Shown here: piece after piece, positions 35,730-46,057 of the stretch
Numbering within the stretch: the first letter of the stretch is position 1
How the letters are laid out: every line of letters starts with the position of its first letter
Source: Bugula neritina
Lineage: Eukaryota; Bryozoa; Gymnolaemata; Cheilostomatida; Bugulidae
Length of the DNA: 64,000 nucleotides
Direction of reading: 5' to 3'
Assembly: GCA_964035545.1 (NCBI GenBank)
Contig: OZ037768.1
Coordinates: forward strand, 19,819,700 to 19,883,699
Notes under the pieces: generated by a model
Databases searched by the model: none
What the model saw: only the letters and a program-made list of their open reading frames with translations
What the model was told of the DNA's origin: nothing
Made by a program: the position numbers and the translations under genes

Positions 35730-38384
35730 TCTCTAATTTCCTGAGCACAAAATGCTATATTTTCTATTGTTGTTAAATGGAAACATATGCTTGGATTATA
35801 CGAATATTTAATATGGTGATGAACCTGCACAGCGAAACTAAGAAGCCGGGTTACTACTTCTACCGATTCCAGATTGCATACGCTATTTCCTGTCAGAATT
35901 ATGTCAACAACAACTTGGGTTTCCAAGTTATTCGTTTTCCTCTCCTATGCTGTATTGGCTGGATATTCGAAATTGTACATGATCCTGATTGGCCCAATTT
36001 TACATGGTTTCCATGCCATCCCTTTACTACCCTCCCGATGTATTAGTTAAACTACTGTGATGAATTGCTCCTATATTATGTACACACTCTATTTACTACA
36101 CAGTTACAAAATAACCAGACTTTGTTAGTGTGAAGTATAAAAGTACATGGTTATGGTGGCTCACAGGTCTGGTAACTACACTTCTGTAGGCTTCAGCCAT
36201 TTGACTCTGTTCTTCACTGCCTTATGTAGCTAACAATACACTGTAATACTATGGGCTGCGTTCCATGCCTCGCTATTCGTTATTAAATTGTTTTGGTTTT
36301 GTTACTTAGTTACATGTAAATTATATATTATTTTATTATGCGAATTTATACAATCACTTATGTCAGAGTTAAATGAATTTGTTCATATTTGAAGACTGCA
36401 AATGGTCACGAATTGTGTTCCCACATAGCACAAAAAATTATATTCTATTTTGATGATGCAATTATATGTGTTTTTTAAAACTTCCTAAGCATATCCAAGT
36501 GAAAATAAATATTTTTACAGATAAAACATTACATTACACAATTCTCATTATAATTCATTTATGCTCTGTTATATATTTATAGGATTCATAATCAACATGA
36601 ATTTCTTTTCTATGTTCTACATTTCATATCTGTCACTAAGTACTTTTATACCTCTATAAAGCCTGAGGTTTTACATAACATGAATCTTATGAGAGAGGAA
36701 AACCCAAGCAAGATATGAGTGTGATGTGACAACAGATAATACCATTTTCAGACACTTGTGCCTTTCTATTTTTAGAATATGTTTTGCAGTGTGTCTTTAT
36801 AGTAACACAAAAACACACTAAGTGATTGCAGATCTTTAAAATCTCTACAGTTGTAAATATGAGAAGTTCTTACAAAAATTTGAAAATGAACACGTATATA
36901 TTATTTAAACAACAGTGCAGACTTCATCACTATCATATCATACACACTGCCCAAGACTGCAAAATATGTACAGGTACTGTGGTAAAAAAAACAAGATATA
37001 CAATACAAGCTATATAAGTAATCATAAAACTTAAGGTGAAATTGTAAAAATAATATAAGTACAAAGTGCACAGTACATGGTATTGGTATGAGTATATAGG
37101 TCAAGAAAGTGGTTGTTAAAATTTTAGGAATGTTAAACTTTAGATACATACATTTGATAACATTGACTCAATAATATGAGTACTTATAGCTGTAATGATC
37201 AGTTTAAAAATAAAAATATATCAACGTTAGCTTTGGGGTGGGCAACAGAGCACCAACTTTTTAAGTAAATCTCTCAAGTTTCAAGTCTAAATTAAAGTAT
37301 TTACAAAACATTTGAAGCTCAAATTGACAATCTAAGAACATGCATTAAACCAGTATTTAATTTTTTTTAAACTTAAAAATATACTGATTCACATGTATTT
37401 TAAAATTGAACCAAAGCACCATTATACAAAACAACAGTCTCCATGTAGAATTTACTTGGAATATTGAAATTTAAAACACAATAATTACATCCAAACAATA
37501 TGTGAGGTTCTTTACTAATTTTTGGATTTGAGCAACAGATAAACACTTTGGCAAACATCCCTAATAGCTCTGCCATAACTTTATTCTTAGTATTTTGACA
37601 ACAGCTATCAAGTTTCAGCCTTAACAATAAGAATCAATACTGCTGCACCTCCGTATAAAACTTTACTCACACTGCTAAATATCTATTTATTACAACTTAA
37701 AATATGAAAGTAATTGTAAAAACAAAACGGTCCATATAAAGTATTTGCAATATCACAATTACTTTCCATATTCTAAGTTACAATAAATAAATATGGCCCA
37801 TTTTGAAAATAAAAAAATGGGCCAAATCTTTCAAATCTGCAAAGATATTTTTACATAATTATTGCGATCGAGTTTAAATTAAAATTTTTATTTCTACTAC
37901 CACTAGTAACTAAACTAATTGTACTTACTAAGCAGATAGTTATAAAAATATTATAAAATCTAGAAATCTAATGAAATCTGGTGCTAACTTGGTATTGAAA
38001 AATTCGATATGAATTCGTAATTGTGATCTAAAAAGCAGAAATACATTTCGTGATTGTGAGACTTGTACATAATGATTACAAAGGTCAACGTTATCAAATC
38101 AGTTTAATCCAAACCTTCATCATATGCAAGAAAAACTACAAGTTTGCTTATTTTTAGTGCCCAGTTCTATACCATGACTCATGGAAAATCCAGCAGAGCA
38201 AGCGGAAAATCCAACTTTTTGGATATGACCTCTTGACCGTCAGCTAAAACACCTATGCCACTTGATTTCGAAAGAATTGACAATTAGCACAATTTCACTA
38301 CTGGCTGTAATGTATTTCTAGCCCCAGTTCCTTGATTAAACAACAACTAGACAACTCTGATTAATAAATTAAGTGTCATGGTAG
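35730..38384. other. convergent 3' regions of the MAM and KCTD genes
   Basis: Non-coding sequence between two convergent stop codons. A candidate MAM polyadenylation signal lies at 36504-36509. The remaining sequence is AT-rich without recognisable repeats or RNA genes. Short ORFs here (e.g. 35777-36046, 37400-37627) have no protein similarity that I recognise. Confidence 0.6.
36504..36509 (+). terminator. candidate polyadenylation signal of the MAM gene
   Basis: AATAAA in GTGAAAATAAATATTTTTAC, about 775 nt downstream of the stop at 35729. No nearer canonical hexamer was seen on the plus strand. Confidence 0.45.
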
Positions 38385-41300
38385 TCACCCAAAGATGATT
38401 TGCATCCGAAACAAGCATTTTTGACAGGATTGACCATAAAAATATTTACACCTTCGCTTGCCCTCGTGAACTCTAATGTTGAAATGTTCATCAATTAAGT
38501 CACTCTCAAGGCATTTGATGAGAGTTTCTTCGTCTGCAATGCTTTCCCAAGGCCCTGCAACAGCATATAACAGCTGAAAGAATATTGCTAAGGATAGAGT
38601 TTGCAGCATTTCAGTTTTCTGTATTTAATGTATTACAGATGAACATGAGCGTTCAAATTCTAAGGTTATAATCGACATCATGAAAAATAAAACAACTACA
38701 CACAGTTGCCTGTTATCTAATCTAATAACAATTAAGGTTCTTTTTAGTTTACTTAAAATGTCATGATATGGGAAATGAGTAAGCTAAGAAGTAGCCAATC
38801 ACAGGTTGACAGCTGGCAGCTTGCAGGCACCAAGCAAAAGAAAGTTTGGTAAAGTTTATAAACAAAGAATATAACTGACTACAAGCAAGAGTACATTTGC
38901 TAAATATTTATGACTAGGTGTGCTGCAATGTTACGACACACTGAGCTATGAAATACCCACTAGAATATAGATAGTATAACCTGGTAGTTGAATGACAATA
39001 GTTGGTATATACAAGTATTTTAATATATGCAACTATGAGAACAGCTCTGAGCAGTGGAATTGATCATGACCTTCACTAATGAAATAATGAAATTAAATTC
39101 AATGTGAACTACACAACATTAAATTTGTTGGAAGTACAAGTTCTGGTTGAAAGTTTTGAAATTTCAATTATTATTATGTTGAGCCTTGGCAGGTGCTCTT
39201 TTCTAGTTCATACTCAGACAGCACTAGGCAGGTGCTCTTTTCTAGTTAATACTCAGACAGCACTAGGCAGGTGTTGTTTGCCATCTATTTAACAACTATG
39301 AGTTGAACTGCAAAAAGGTTACAACTAATTTAATTTATAAATAAACTTATGAACTGTCTTATTGGGAGAACAACTCCAAAATTCAAAGCCAGTTTACTAA
39401 ACTAGTAGTTAGGTGGCTTTTGTGCAGAAAAATATTTGTTTTATGTATTAAAGGTGTGTAGACTACTGCTCATGTATGTACACTTACAGTGGTCTAGTAA
39501 ATATACTTACCTATACTTACAGTGCTCTAATAAATATACTCACCTATACTTATATGTGCCTGGTCAGCAGAGCAGTGGTGATTGACGTTGAAGTTAGGAG
39601 ATTTAGGAACAAACTCTGTGCGGAATGCGTAGATCAACACTTCACCAGTTTTAGATACTGTGGCATTTTCCATAGCAATCTGTATAATCCTTTTTTTATT
39701 CTGAAATAGCAACAGTTTGCTTTTTAATTTATTTATTTTTATATTTTGTATCTTAAAAATTGAAAGAATTTGACATTCAGACACCAAATAGAAACAAATT
39801 AAAGAGCATGGCACATGCACCATTGACTTGGGTTTCTAATGTAAAAAGTAAAGGAAATTCTGCAATAAGCGAATTTCATTCAACTTTTATAAACTGAAAT
39901 TCATTGGGAGTTGCCTTACCATGATTAATCACTTGCATCTTATGAAAGTGACTAACCAAATTATGTATTGAAGCAAAAGCGCCAGAAAGGAGTAAAAAAC
40001 TTTCTGCTAGCCATGTCCTTATTGAAAGGGCAATGCACAATGGAAGTAGTGCTTTCTGCTTGGCACAAGCTATGCATAATGTTTGCACATTGTATTGCTA
40101 AATCCTTAAATGATAGTAAACTTTTCCGTCTTTCAATTTCATCTTAGTACATGTGACCTTCAGTTCCTCAACTCGTTGCTAATGATATCTACCAGCTATT
40201 GCTGTTCATATTACAGCTGCAGAGAGGTTACAAGGAAAGAGGTAAATGTAGGTCATACCTCCTGGTAGTCAGGGAACTGAGATCTGTGATTATCCTTGAC
40301 AATGAGAGCGGATATGGAAGGTACGACAGCCATTCTATCCTCCAGTTCCTCTAGACCGTAGTATCTCGCCTCCATCAGAACACCCACAGCGTACTCATTA
40401 GGCGGCAGAGTTTCAGTCCTGTAGAAGACCAACTGATGTACTTAGAACCGAGCTCAGCACTACTGCATACAATATAATCATGAGTTGTCTGCCGTGGTCT
40501 AGGGTTCAGAGTGTTTGCTTAGTAAGCATGAAGTCATGGGCATTCAACTATAAGGGTTACAGTATAAGTTCAGTGGTCATGGGTTCGAACCCTGACAAAG
40601 GCCATTGGTGATGTTAGGAAGAACATCTAGTCATAATTGCTCCTGTGCCTCATCTGAACAAGTCGTTAGTCCTATTTAACAAAAAACCTCTTCCATCAGG
40701 GGTTTCTCACAGGGATGGTGAGTATAAACTTGCGTGAGTTACATGAGCTGTCCATTGAGGGTATACTGATAAACAAAATTGAGCCAAAAAAAACTTTTAA
40801 CACAAATTGTTTTCTGACAATTGTATGCATTTTCATGAAATGCCTTATTTGAGAATTCAGTACATCTGTACTTGAAAATATTAAACTTGCCTAGACGAGT
40901 TTGAGCACTAAATGATATCTGAACAGAAACCTTGCGAGAAAGAAGTAAACATTTACCGTAAGAACTCCAGGATATACCCAAAGTATGTGCCGTTTCTATC
41001 AATGAAAGATGCACCTCTACTGTCAACCTGCATTTCATGACGACCGCTAAACATAGCAGCGAGCATGGAGTTTTGATACTTAAGCAGAGTGGACCGGAGT
41101 GTGGTGAAATAGACTCCGCCTACATTTAGTGACACTACTGAAGACACCTGCAAGCAACGAGCATTTGGCAATAACAGCTGTAAAAGAGACACTTTGAAAA
41201 CGTTTAGGAGAAAATAAATTTCACATTTAAATTTTCAACCAACAATTTTTATGAAAAACAGTACAATTATTAAATGAGGTTGAAAAATGAGTTAAATAAG

Positions 41301-41579
41301 AAATTGGTGACTAAAACATACCTTATTGCTTTGTCTGTTGGACTTTGTGCGATCAAAGAATGTAGGACTATCATCAGAAACTGCCGAAGGGTGATTAGGA
41401 TATGATTTCAACACACGCTGTGGAACAGAGTTACTCCTTCCATGATTCTGATTGGACGACTGCTGATGGCCGACATGGGATATGCCAACATTATTTGATG
41501 ACTTTAGAGATACTCGAGATATGTCTGGGATAGGATCTGCTTTGTCAAGGAGGTCTTCCTCCACATCGTATAGTTCCAT
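38385..41579 (-). CDS. KCTD7: KCTD7-like BTB/T1-domain protein, 5 exons, complete
   Basis: Exons in transcript order: 41579-41322, 41147-40957, 40418-40259, 39700-39544, 38554-38385. GT-AG junctions and phases agree, giving 936 nt, 311 aa. Residues 1-86 are a Ser/Asn-rich, poorly conserved N-terminus. The T1/BTB domain starts at about 90 (VVSLNVGGVYFTTLRSTL, MLAAMFSGRHEM, FIDRNGTYFGYILEFLR) and runs into exon 3 (YAVGVLMEARYYGLEELED). The C-terminal part (VLIYAFRTEFVPK, ISIGPWESIADEETL, CLFRMQIIF) aligns with the human KCTD7 tail (FGPWEAV and onward), which distinguishes it from other KCTD families. Known role in vertebrates: Cullin-3 adaptor that affects neuronal membrane potential. Human KCTD7 is 289 aa; the extra length is in the N-terminus. 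Exon 2 has a second in-frame acceptor at 41177 that would add 10 residues (LLLPNARCLQ). Confidence 0.93.
39189..39275. repeat. 39-bp direct repeat in KCTD intron 4
   Basis: GCAGGTGCTCTTTTCTAGTT followed by CATACTCAGACAGCACTAG occurs twice in tandem, then a partial third copy GGCAGGTGTTGTTT. Confidence 0.85.
40488..40740 (+). mobile_element. SINE-1 with a rearranged head, KCTD intron 2
   Basis: The head GCCGTGGTCTAGGGTTCAGA is followed by GCATGAAGTCATGGG, then about 40 bp of inserted sequence, then TCATGGGTTCGAACCCTGAC (a perfect B-box-like region) and the usual body and ACTTGCGTGAGTT tail. Plus orientation, opposite to the host gene. Confidence 0.85.
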
Positions 41580-41964
41580 AGTCTATTCTTTACCTAGACA
41601 TCATTGAATGTACAGAGCCAGATTAGCCTTTGAGACTACGTGGTTTTCCAGTAAGAAGGGACATTGAATAACTTAAAAAATTTAGGCACATAAGGACAGT
41701 CTACTGAAAGTGAATGTTACTATCCATCATTGACTGAATTAATCATAAGGCATCTCGTAGTATGATAACCATATGAGTAACACCAGTTTTAATAATGTTA
41801 CTCAGTATGAGTATCTGAATTGCCATTAACTTTGATAACTATACTAACTCTAAGCATAGCATAATACTTACAGTTGTACAATTTGAAAATAGTACTTGCA
41901 CAAATATCTAGTTAACAGTTACAGTAATTTGTGATTAGTAATAGTTGAATAGTTTAAAAGGGAA

Positions 41965-42080
41965 CCATTAGAAGCAGCACAAAGTTGGAGAGGCATCAAG
42001 TGTAATGTTCACATAGTCATTCTATTAATGCCAAAGTACAAAACTACGAACTCAAATTTTGTGCTGCTTTAAGCGATTTC
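41965..42080. mobile_element. possible diverged MITE family A copy
   Basis: GAAGCAGCACAAAGTTGGAG on the left and CAAATTTTGTGCTGCTTTAA on the right are inverted, with CTACGAACTC near the right arm recalling CTACTGCACTC of family A. Weaker than the other copies. Confidence 0.35.
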
Positions 42081-43198
42081 TAAAAAATGCAGTTTGTTAT
42101 TGACCTTGGTAGATTATTTTAGCTCAATATAATTTATAGACACAAAAAATAGATGACTGACTAGTGTTTACCCGTAAAATCATGAATCCAAAGCAATGGT
42201 GGAACTCAGTCTGCCCTAAGTTGTGGATACAATACAAAATATACAAATACAATTTGATAATGAATATTAGTATAACATTTAGTTTTACTATAAGTATATC
42301 TATATTACTAATAATATGAATAATAGACATACTCATTAAGTTGCATATATACTAGTACTAGTAATCACCGTTACTAACTCTAAGTAAATTAGAGTTGGTA
42401 GCTAGCTTATTAAATTACTGTTAGCTTAGAGTTAGACTAAAATTAATCTGTAAATCATTGTCATTATGATTATGATTATCATTGTGATTATGATAGTCAT
42501 AAAATTAAACTTGAAATGATTGTGAGAAAATTTAAATTTAAGTTAGCAACTGTAATACTTTACTTTAATACAATAATAGATTAATTTTAATAGCATTATC
42601 ATTATGAGTTTACTATTAGTATTATCGTAATTTTATTATTATGATTATCATTGTAAGTATAACTGTGGTCTATGAGTATGACTATTAGTATTACTATTAG
42701 AATTAGTATTAGTACTACTCAATCAGTAATTAAGTATAAGCATACATTTATTAACTTTTAAGTATCTGTTAACCCTTAGTCTTATGACTTATCGGAGGCA
42801 TATAGTAATAGTTGTGCTTGTACTTGTAGTATTAGTTATACTAATTTACTAACTAATACTTCTGTTTTCTAGTAAGAATTCATAGTTATACTAATACTAA
42901 TAATTTGGTGGTGTATAACTTGCCAACATGTTAATTAATACTATGTTGCATAATATTCTAGAGAAATACAGAAGCTACTACCAACTACATTGGAAACTAT
43001 TCTCGTTATAAGAAGTTGAATAAAGCATGAGGGTATGCAGCACATACACTTAAGTTGATGTATTTACTTTTATCATGGCTATTTTTAGGTTCTAACAGTT
43101 GTGTAACTGTATGATTTTTTGACCCCAAAATTTTAAACCGTTCCAGTTAAAAAGTTGATTTGAGAAATATATCTTGTACTGTATCATATGTTATGGTA

Positions 43199-43417
43199 GG
43201 GAGAAGCTGTGGTCTAGGGGTTAGAGCATTTGTCTAGTAAGCACGAAGTCATGGGTTCGAACCCTGACAAGGACCATTGGTGATGTTAGGAAGAACATCC
43301 AGTCATAATTGCTTTTGTGCCCCATATGAATAAGTCCTTAGCCCGATTAAACAAAAACCCTTTCCATCAGAGATTTTCTCACAAGGATGGTGACTATAAA
43401 CTTGCGTGAGTTTTTTT
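43199..43417 (+). mobile_element. intact SINE-1 with 18-bp target-site duplication
   Basis: Flanked by perfect direct repeats GTATCATATGTTATGGTA at 43181-43198 and 43418-43435. It has the head GCTGTGGTCTAGGGGTTAGA, the B-box region ATGGGTTCGAACCCTGAC, the common body, and ends in ACTTGCGTGAG plus a run of seven T. Inserted 76 bp before the first recognisable exon of the neighbouring gene. Confidence 0.94.
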
Positions 43418-43492
43418 GTATCATATGTTATGGTATATGTATGCTCTCATTGTCAGCTAAGATTTATAGTGAAAATGCTGTGTGTATTACAG

Positions 43493-45130
43493 AGGCGAAA
43501 GAGACATGTAGATAATGGTCATTTGCTAGCATTCAGTATGTTATATGCTGCTGACCAGCTGCCTCATGACAAGCTGTTCACCAGGCAGCCGTCATTCATT
43601 CCAAGGCAGGATATATACATATCGAAGAGTATGTTGAGTGATATCAAAATGAGAGGTTAGTTTTGATAAAAAAATATGACAGTTGCAATACTGCATAATT
43701 GTTTGTTTGGCGAGTTATATAATTTGGCTTGAAGAAATAATTTGGAATTCAAGACCTTTTGGTGAAATAAAGTTTATCTCGACTTGTTCTATAGACCTGT
43801 ACTTTAAAGACTGGTAGCCTCATTGGGAGTAAATTCTTTCATTTTTAAACTTGAGACTTTATTGCATAATCACTCATGTACTTTATTCCTGTTTCTTTTA
43901 GTGAAATTAGTTATTAACCAGGCTCAAAATGGTGGCTCACTTGTTGAGAAAAGAATGGGACCTGACGCAAGGATGTTGGCAGATGATCAAAGTTCTACAC
44001 TTGATACTTGTAGACCTGCAGAGAAAATTTCTCGTGTATCTAGAGCACGGAGTCTACACACAGCTACCTCAGTACCTCCAGCCTCCACTTCGAGTAGACC
44101 TCAAGCTACCCTTTCACATACAGTTAATACTGCTAATCCAGTCACTAATAGAACTGCAGTTAATACTAATAGTCTAGTCACTAATAGAACTACAGGTAAT
44201 ACTGCTAGTACAGTCACTGATAGAACTGTAGTTACAACTGATAGTACAGTCACTGATAGAACTGTAGTTACTACTGGTAGTGCAATCAATACAGTTAGTG
44301 TTCTTAGTACAGTGACTGATAAACACACAGTTATTTCTACTAAGTCAGTGACTAATAAAAGCGCAGTCACTACTGATAGTGAAATGACGGATATAAGAGA
44401 AATTGCTACTGATCAGAAAGCCAGTACTGCAAGAAAGGCGACTGCTACTAATCCAGTTCCTATCTCAGCTGCAAATGGCGCTGACATGACCTTGAACTTG
44501 AGTGCAGGTTTTCTTGGCCGTGAAAATTTACACCCGACCGTCCGCCGACTAAGGGACAAAGTTAGAGAATTGAAACAGCAAGCTCTGTGTCTTGAACAAT
44601 CTCAGGCCATCAAATGCATGCTGCAGACGGAAAGTGTGAAACTGCCAAATCACCAGCTTCAGGGCGATGAACGAGAAATTGTAGTAAACAAATGCGTCTG
44701 CGACTTCCACGAGCAGCACCGGACTGAGGCAGTGCCTTGTGTAGTACTGCTGAGTACCCGGTTGAGGAAAGACAACTCCACTGAGATGATGCAACATCAC
44801 AAGCACTGCAGTGCAAACTTATGTAAGTATGATCTAGTAGGCTCTGTCAGATCTGATATGATAATGGTAGCATAAATGTTGTTCATAAACTTATACAGTG
44901 CTCCTTGTGTATCTCACTCTGCTACAGGTCCTGAAACCTCGATTTCACTATTTTGTCCCCATACACACATACATAGGCCACAAAACTGGGTTCAAGCTCT
45001 TACCATAGCCTATGGATTTTCTGAGAAATGGAAACATGAGCTATGGAGGGAGCACTGTAAATTAATAAACTGTGTGCATATTCTATGTTACATTAAGCTC
45101 TGTGTTAAGATAGGTGCTGTTTGCAGATAA
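43493..45130 (+). CDS. unrecognised protein with Thr-rich repeats and short coiled coil (partial model)
   Basis: I do not recognise this family. Three exons join in phase: 43493-43655, 43902-44822 and 44928 to a stop at 45130, about 428 aa, with the N-terminus missing. Exon 1 begins RKRHVDNGHLLAFSMLYAAD and contains TRQPSFIPRQDIYISKSM, which looks conserved rather than random. Exon 2 has a Thr/Ser/Val-rich segment made of imperfect repeats (VTNRTAVNTN, VTDRTVVTT), then a basic heptad-like stretch HPTVRRLRDKVRELKQQ and a Cys/His-containing segment. Exon 3 carries NWVQALTIAYGFSEKWKHEL. The 3' end is uncertain: a good acceptor before 45411 opens a frame LKLLKYLKKEYEEKFW then stop, which reads like a better C-terminus, but I found no donor in the matching phase. 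Function unknown. Confidence 0.6.
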
Positions 45131-46057
45131 GCATTGTCTTACTTGAGTTTTACCTTATCCGAAAATTTATTTTGCTGAAAAACTAAAAACACAAGTTCTG
45201 TTTTTCTTTTAAACTAAGTTTGAACACTTTTCTGCTGATTATATTCAGATTTTAGTATAAACTGTGCATTGCACTTGTGTGTGTAAGTCAACATATGATT
45301 ATGTACTGTTTATTGTAGGCATAGGCTGTTAAAGTCTACTTTCTCATGTTACAAAGAGGATGGTGAAGCAAATAACTTAGGCCTTCAGTCATGCTTTGCT
45401 GTGTAATTTCAGTCTCAAGCTGCTGAAGTATCTGAAGAAGGAATATGAAGAGAAGTTTTGGTAGAGATAATCTCTTATGTTGGCTATGCATGTGTTAGGA
45501 ATTCAGATCCATATTTTGAGAATACATCATACAATTTTTATCCATTGGACCTTTTTTTAAAATATATATTTTGTTTTATTTATTTTGGATAGTGTTTTAT
45601 AGTATTGTGTAGTCATCAGCAGTGCTCAATCAAGTCATATTTGTTTTTTATCAAGATATTTTTGTATTTTTCACATAAATTAGCAGTCAGTGTATAGAAA
45701 ATTAATTAGTGTTTTCATTTGTATAGCCATGTAATTCTTAGCATGAAGAAGTCCGTTTTTGTTTTTAACTTGTTTAAAATAAAAATTACATAAATAATGT
45801 TTTAAATATTAATAAAAAATATAGATATGAAAATTCTCGCTTCTGAAAGCAAAGCTGATACCAAAAATTTTTCTATTTTGCTGATTATGTATTTTCACTT
45901 TGTAAGGAGCTGCGCTTCATGTGGACCTTAAGTATATAAAACTTTCCTAAGTTATGGGAAAGAAAGAAATAATTTCATAGAAAATGCTAGATTTGTCATT
46001 GCAATGTTTAAAGATACCAGAGTTGACAAAGCTATGGCAGCTGATGAAATATTTCAA
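45131..46057. other. 3' region between convergent genes
   Basis: AT-rich. Contains a possible alternative last exon of the unknown plus-strand gene (45411-45464, TAG at the end) and AATAAA at 45778-45783. No other structure recognised. Confidence 0.5.
45778..45783 (+). terminator. candidate polyadenylation signal of the unknown gene
   Basis: AATAAA in TTTAAAATAAAAATTAC, downstream of both possible stop codons (45130 and 45464). Confidence 0.4.

Larger units (their letters stand above)
41580..43492. other. divergent intergenic region between KCTD7-like gene and unknown gene
   Basis: Contains 5' flanks of two divergently oriented genes. From about 42250 to 42900 it is degenerate TATTAGTATTACTATTAG and CATTATGATTATGATTATCA low complexity, like 2080-3140. 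A possible diverged family A MITE lies at 41965-42080 and a clean SINE at 43199-43417. The first exon(s) of the unknown gene may lie here but were not identified. Confidence 0.5.

Noticed and set aside
44101-44370. Val/Leu-rich minus-strand ORF (MTALLLVTDLVEITV)
   Set aside because: Antisense of the Thr-rich repeats in exon 2 of the unknown plus-strand gene; looks membrane-like only because ACT/AGT repeats complement to hydrophobic codons.
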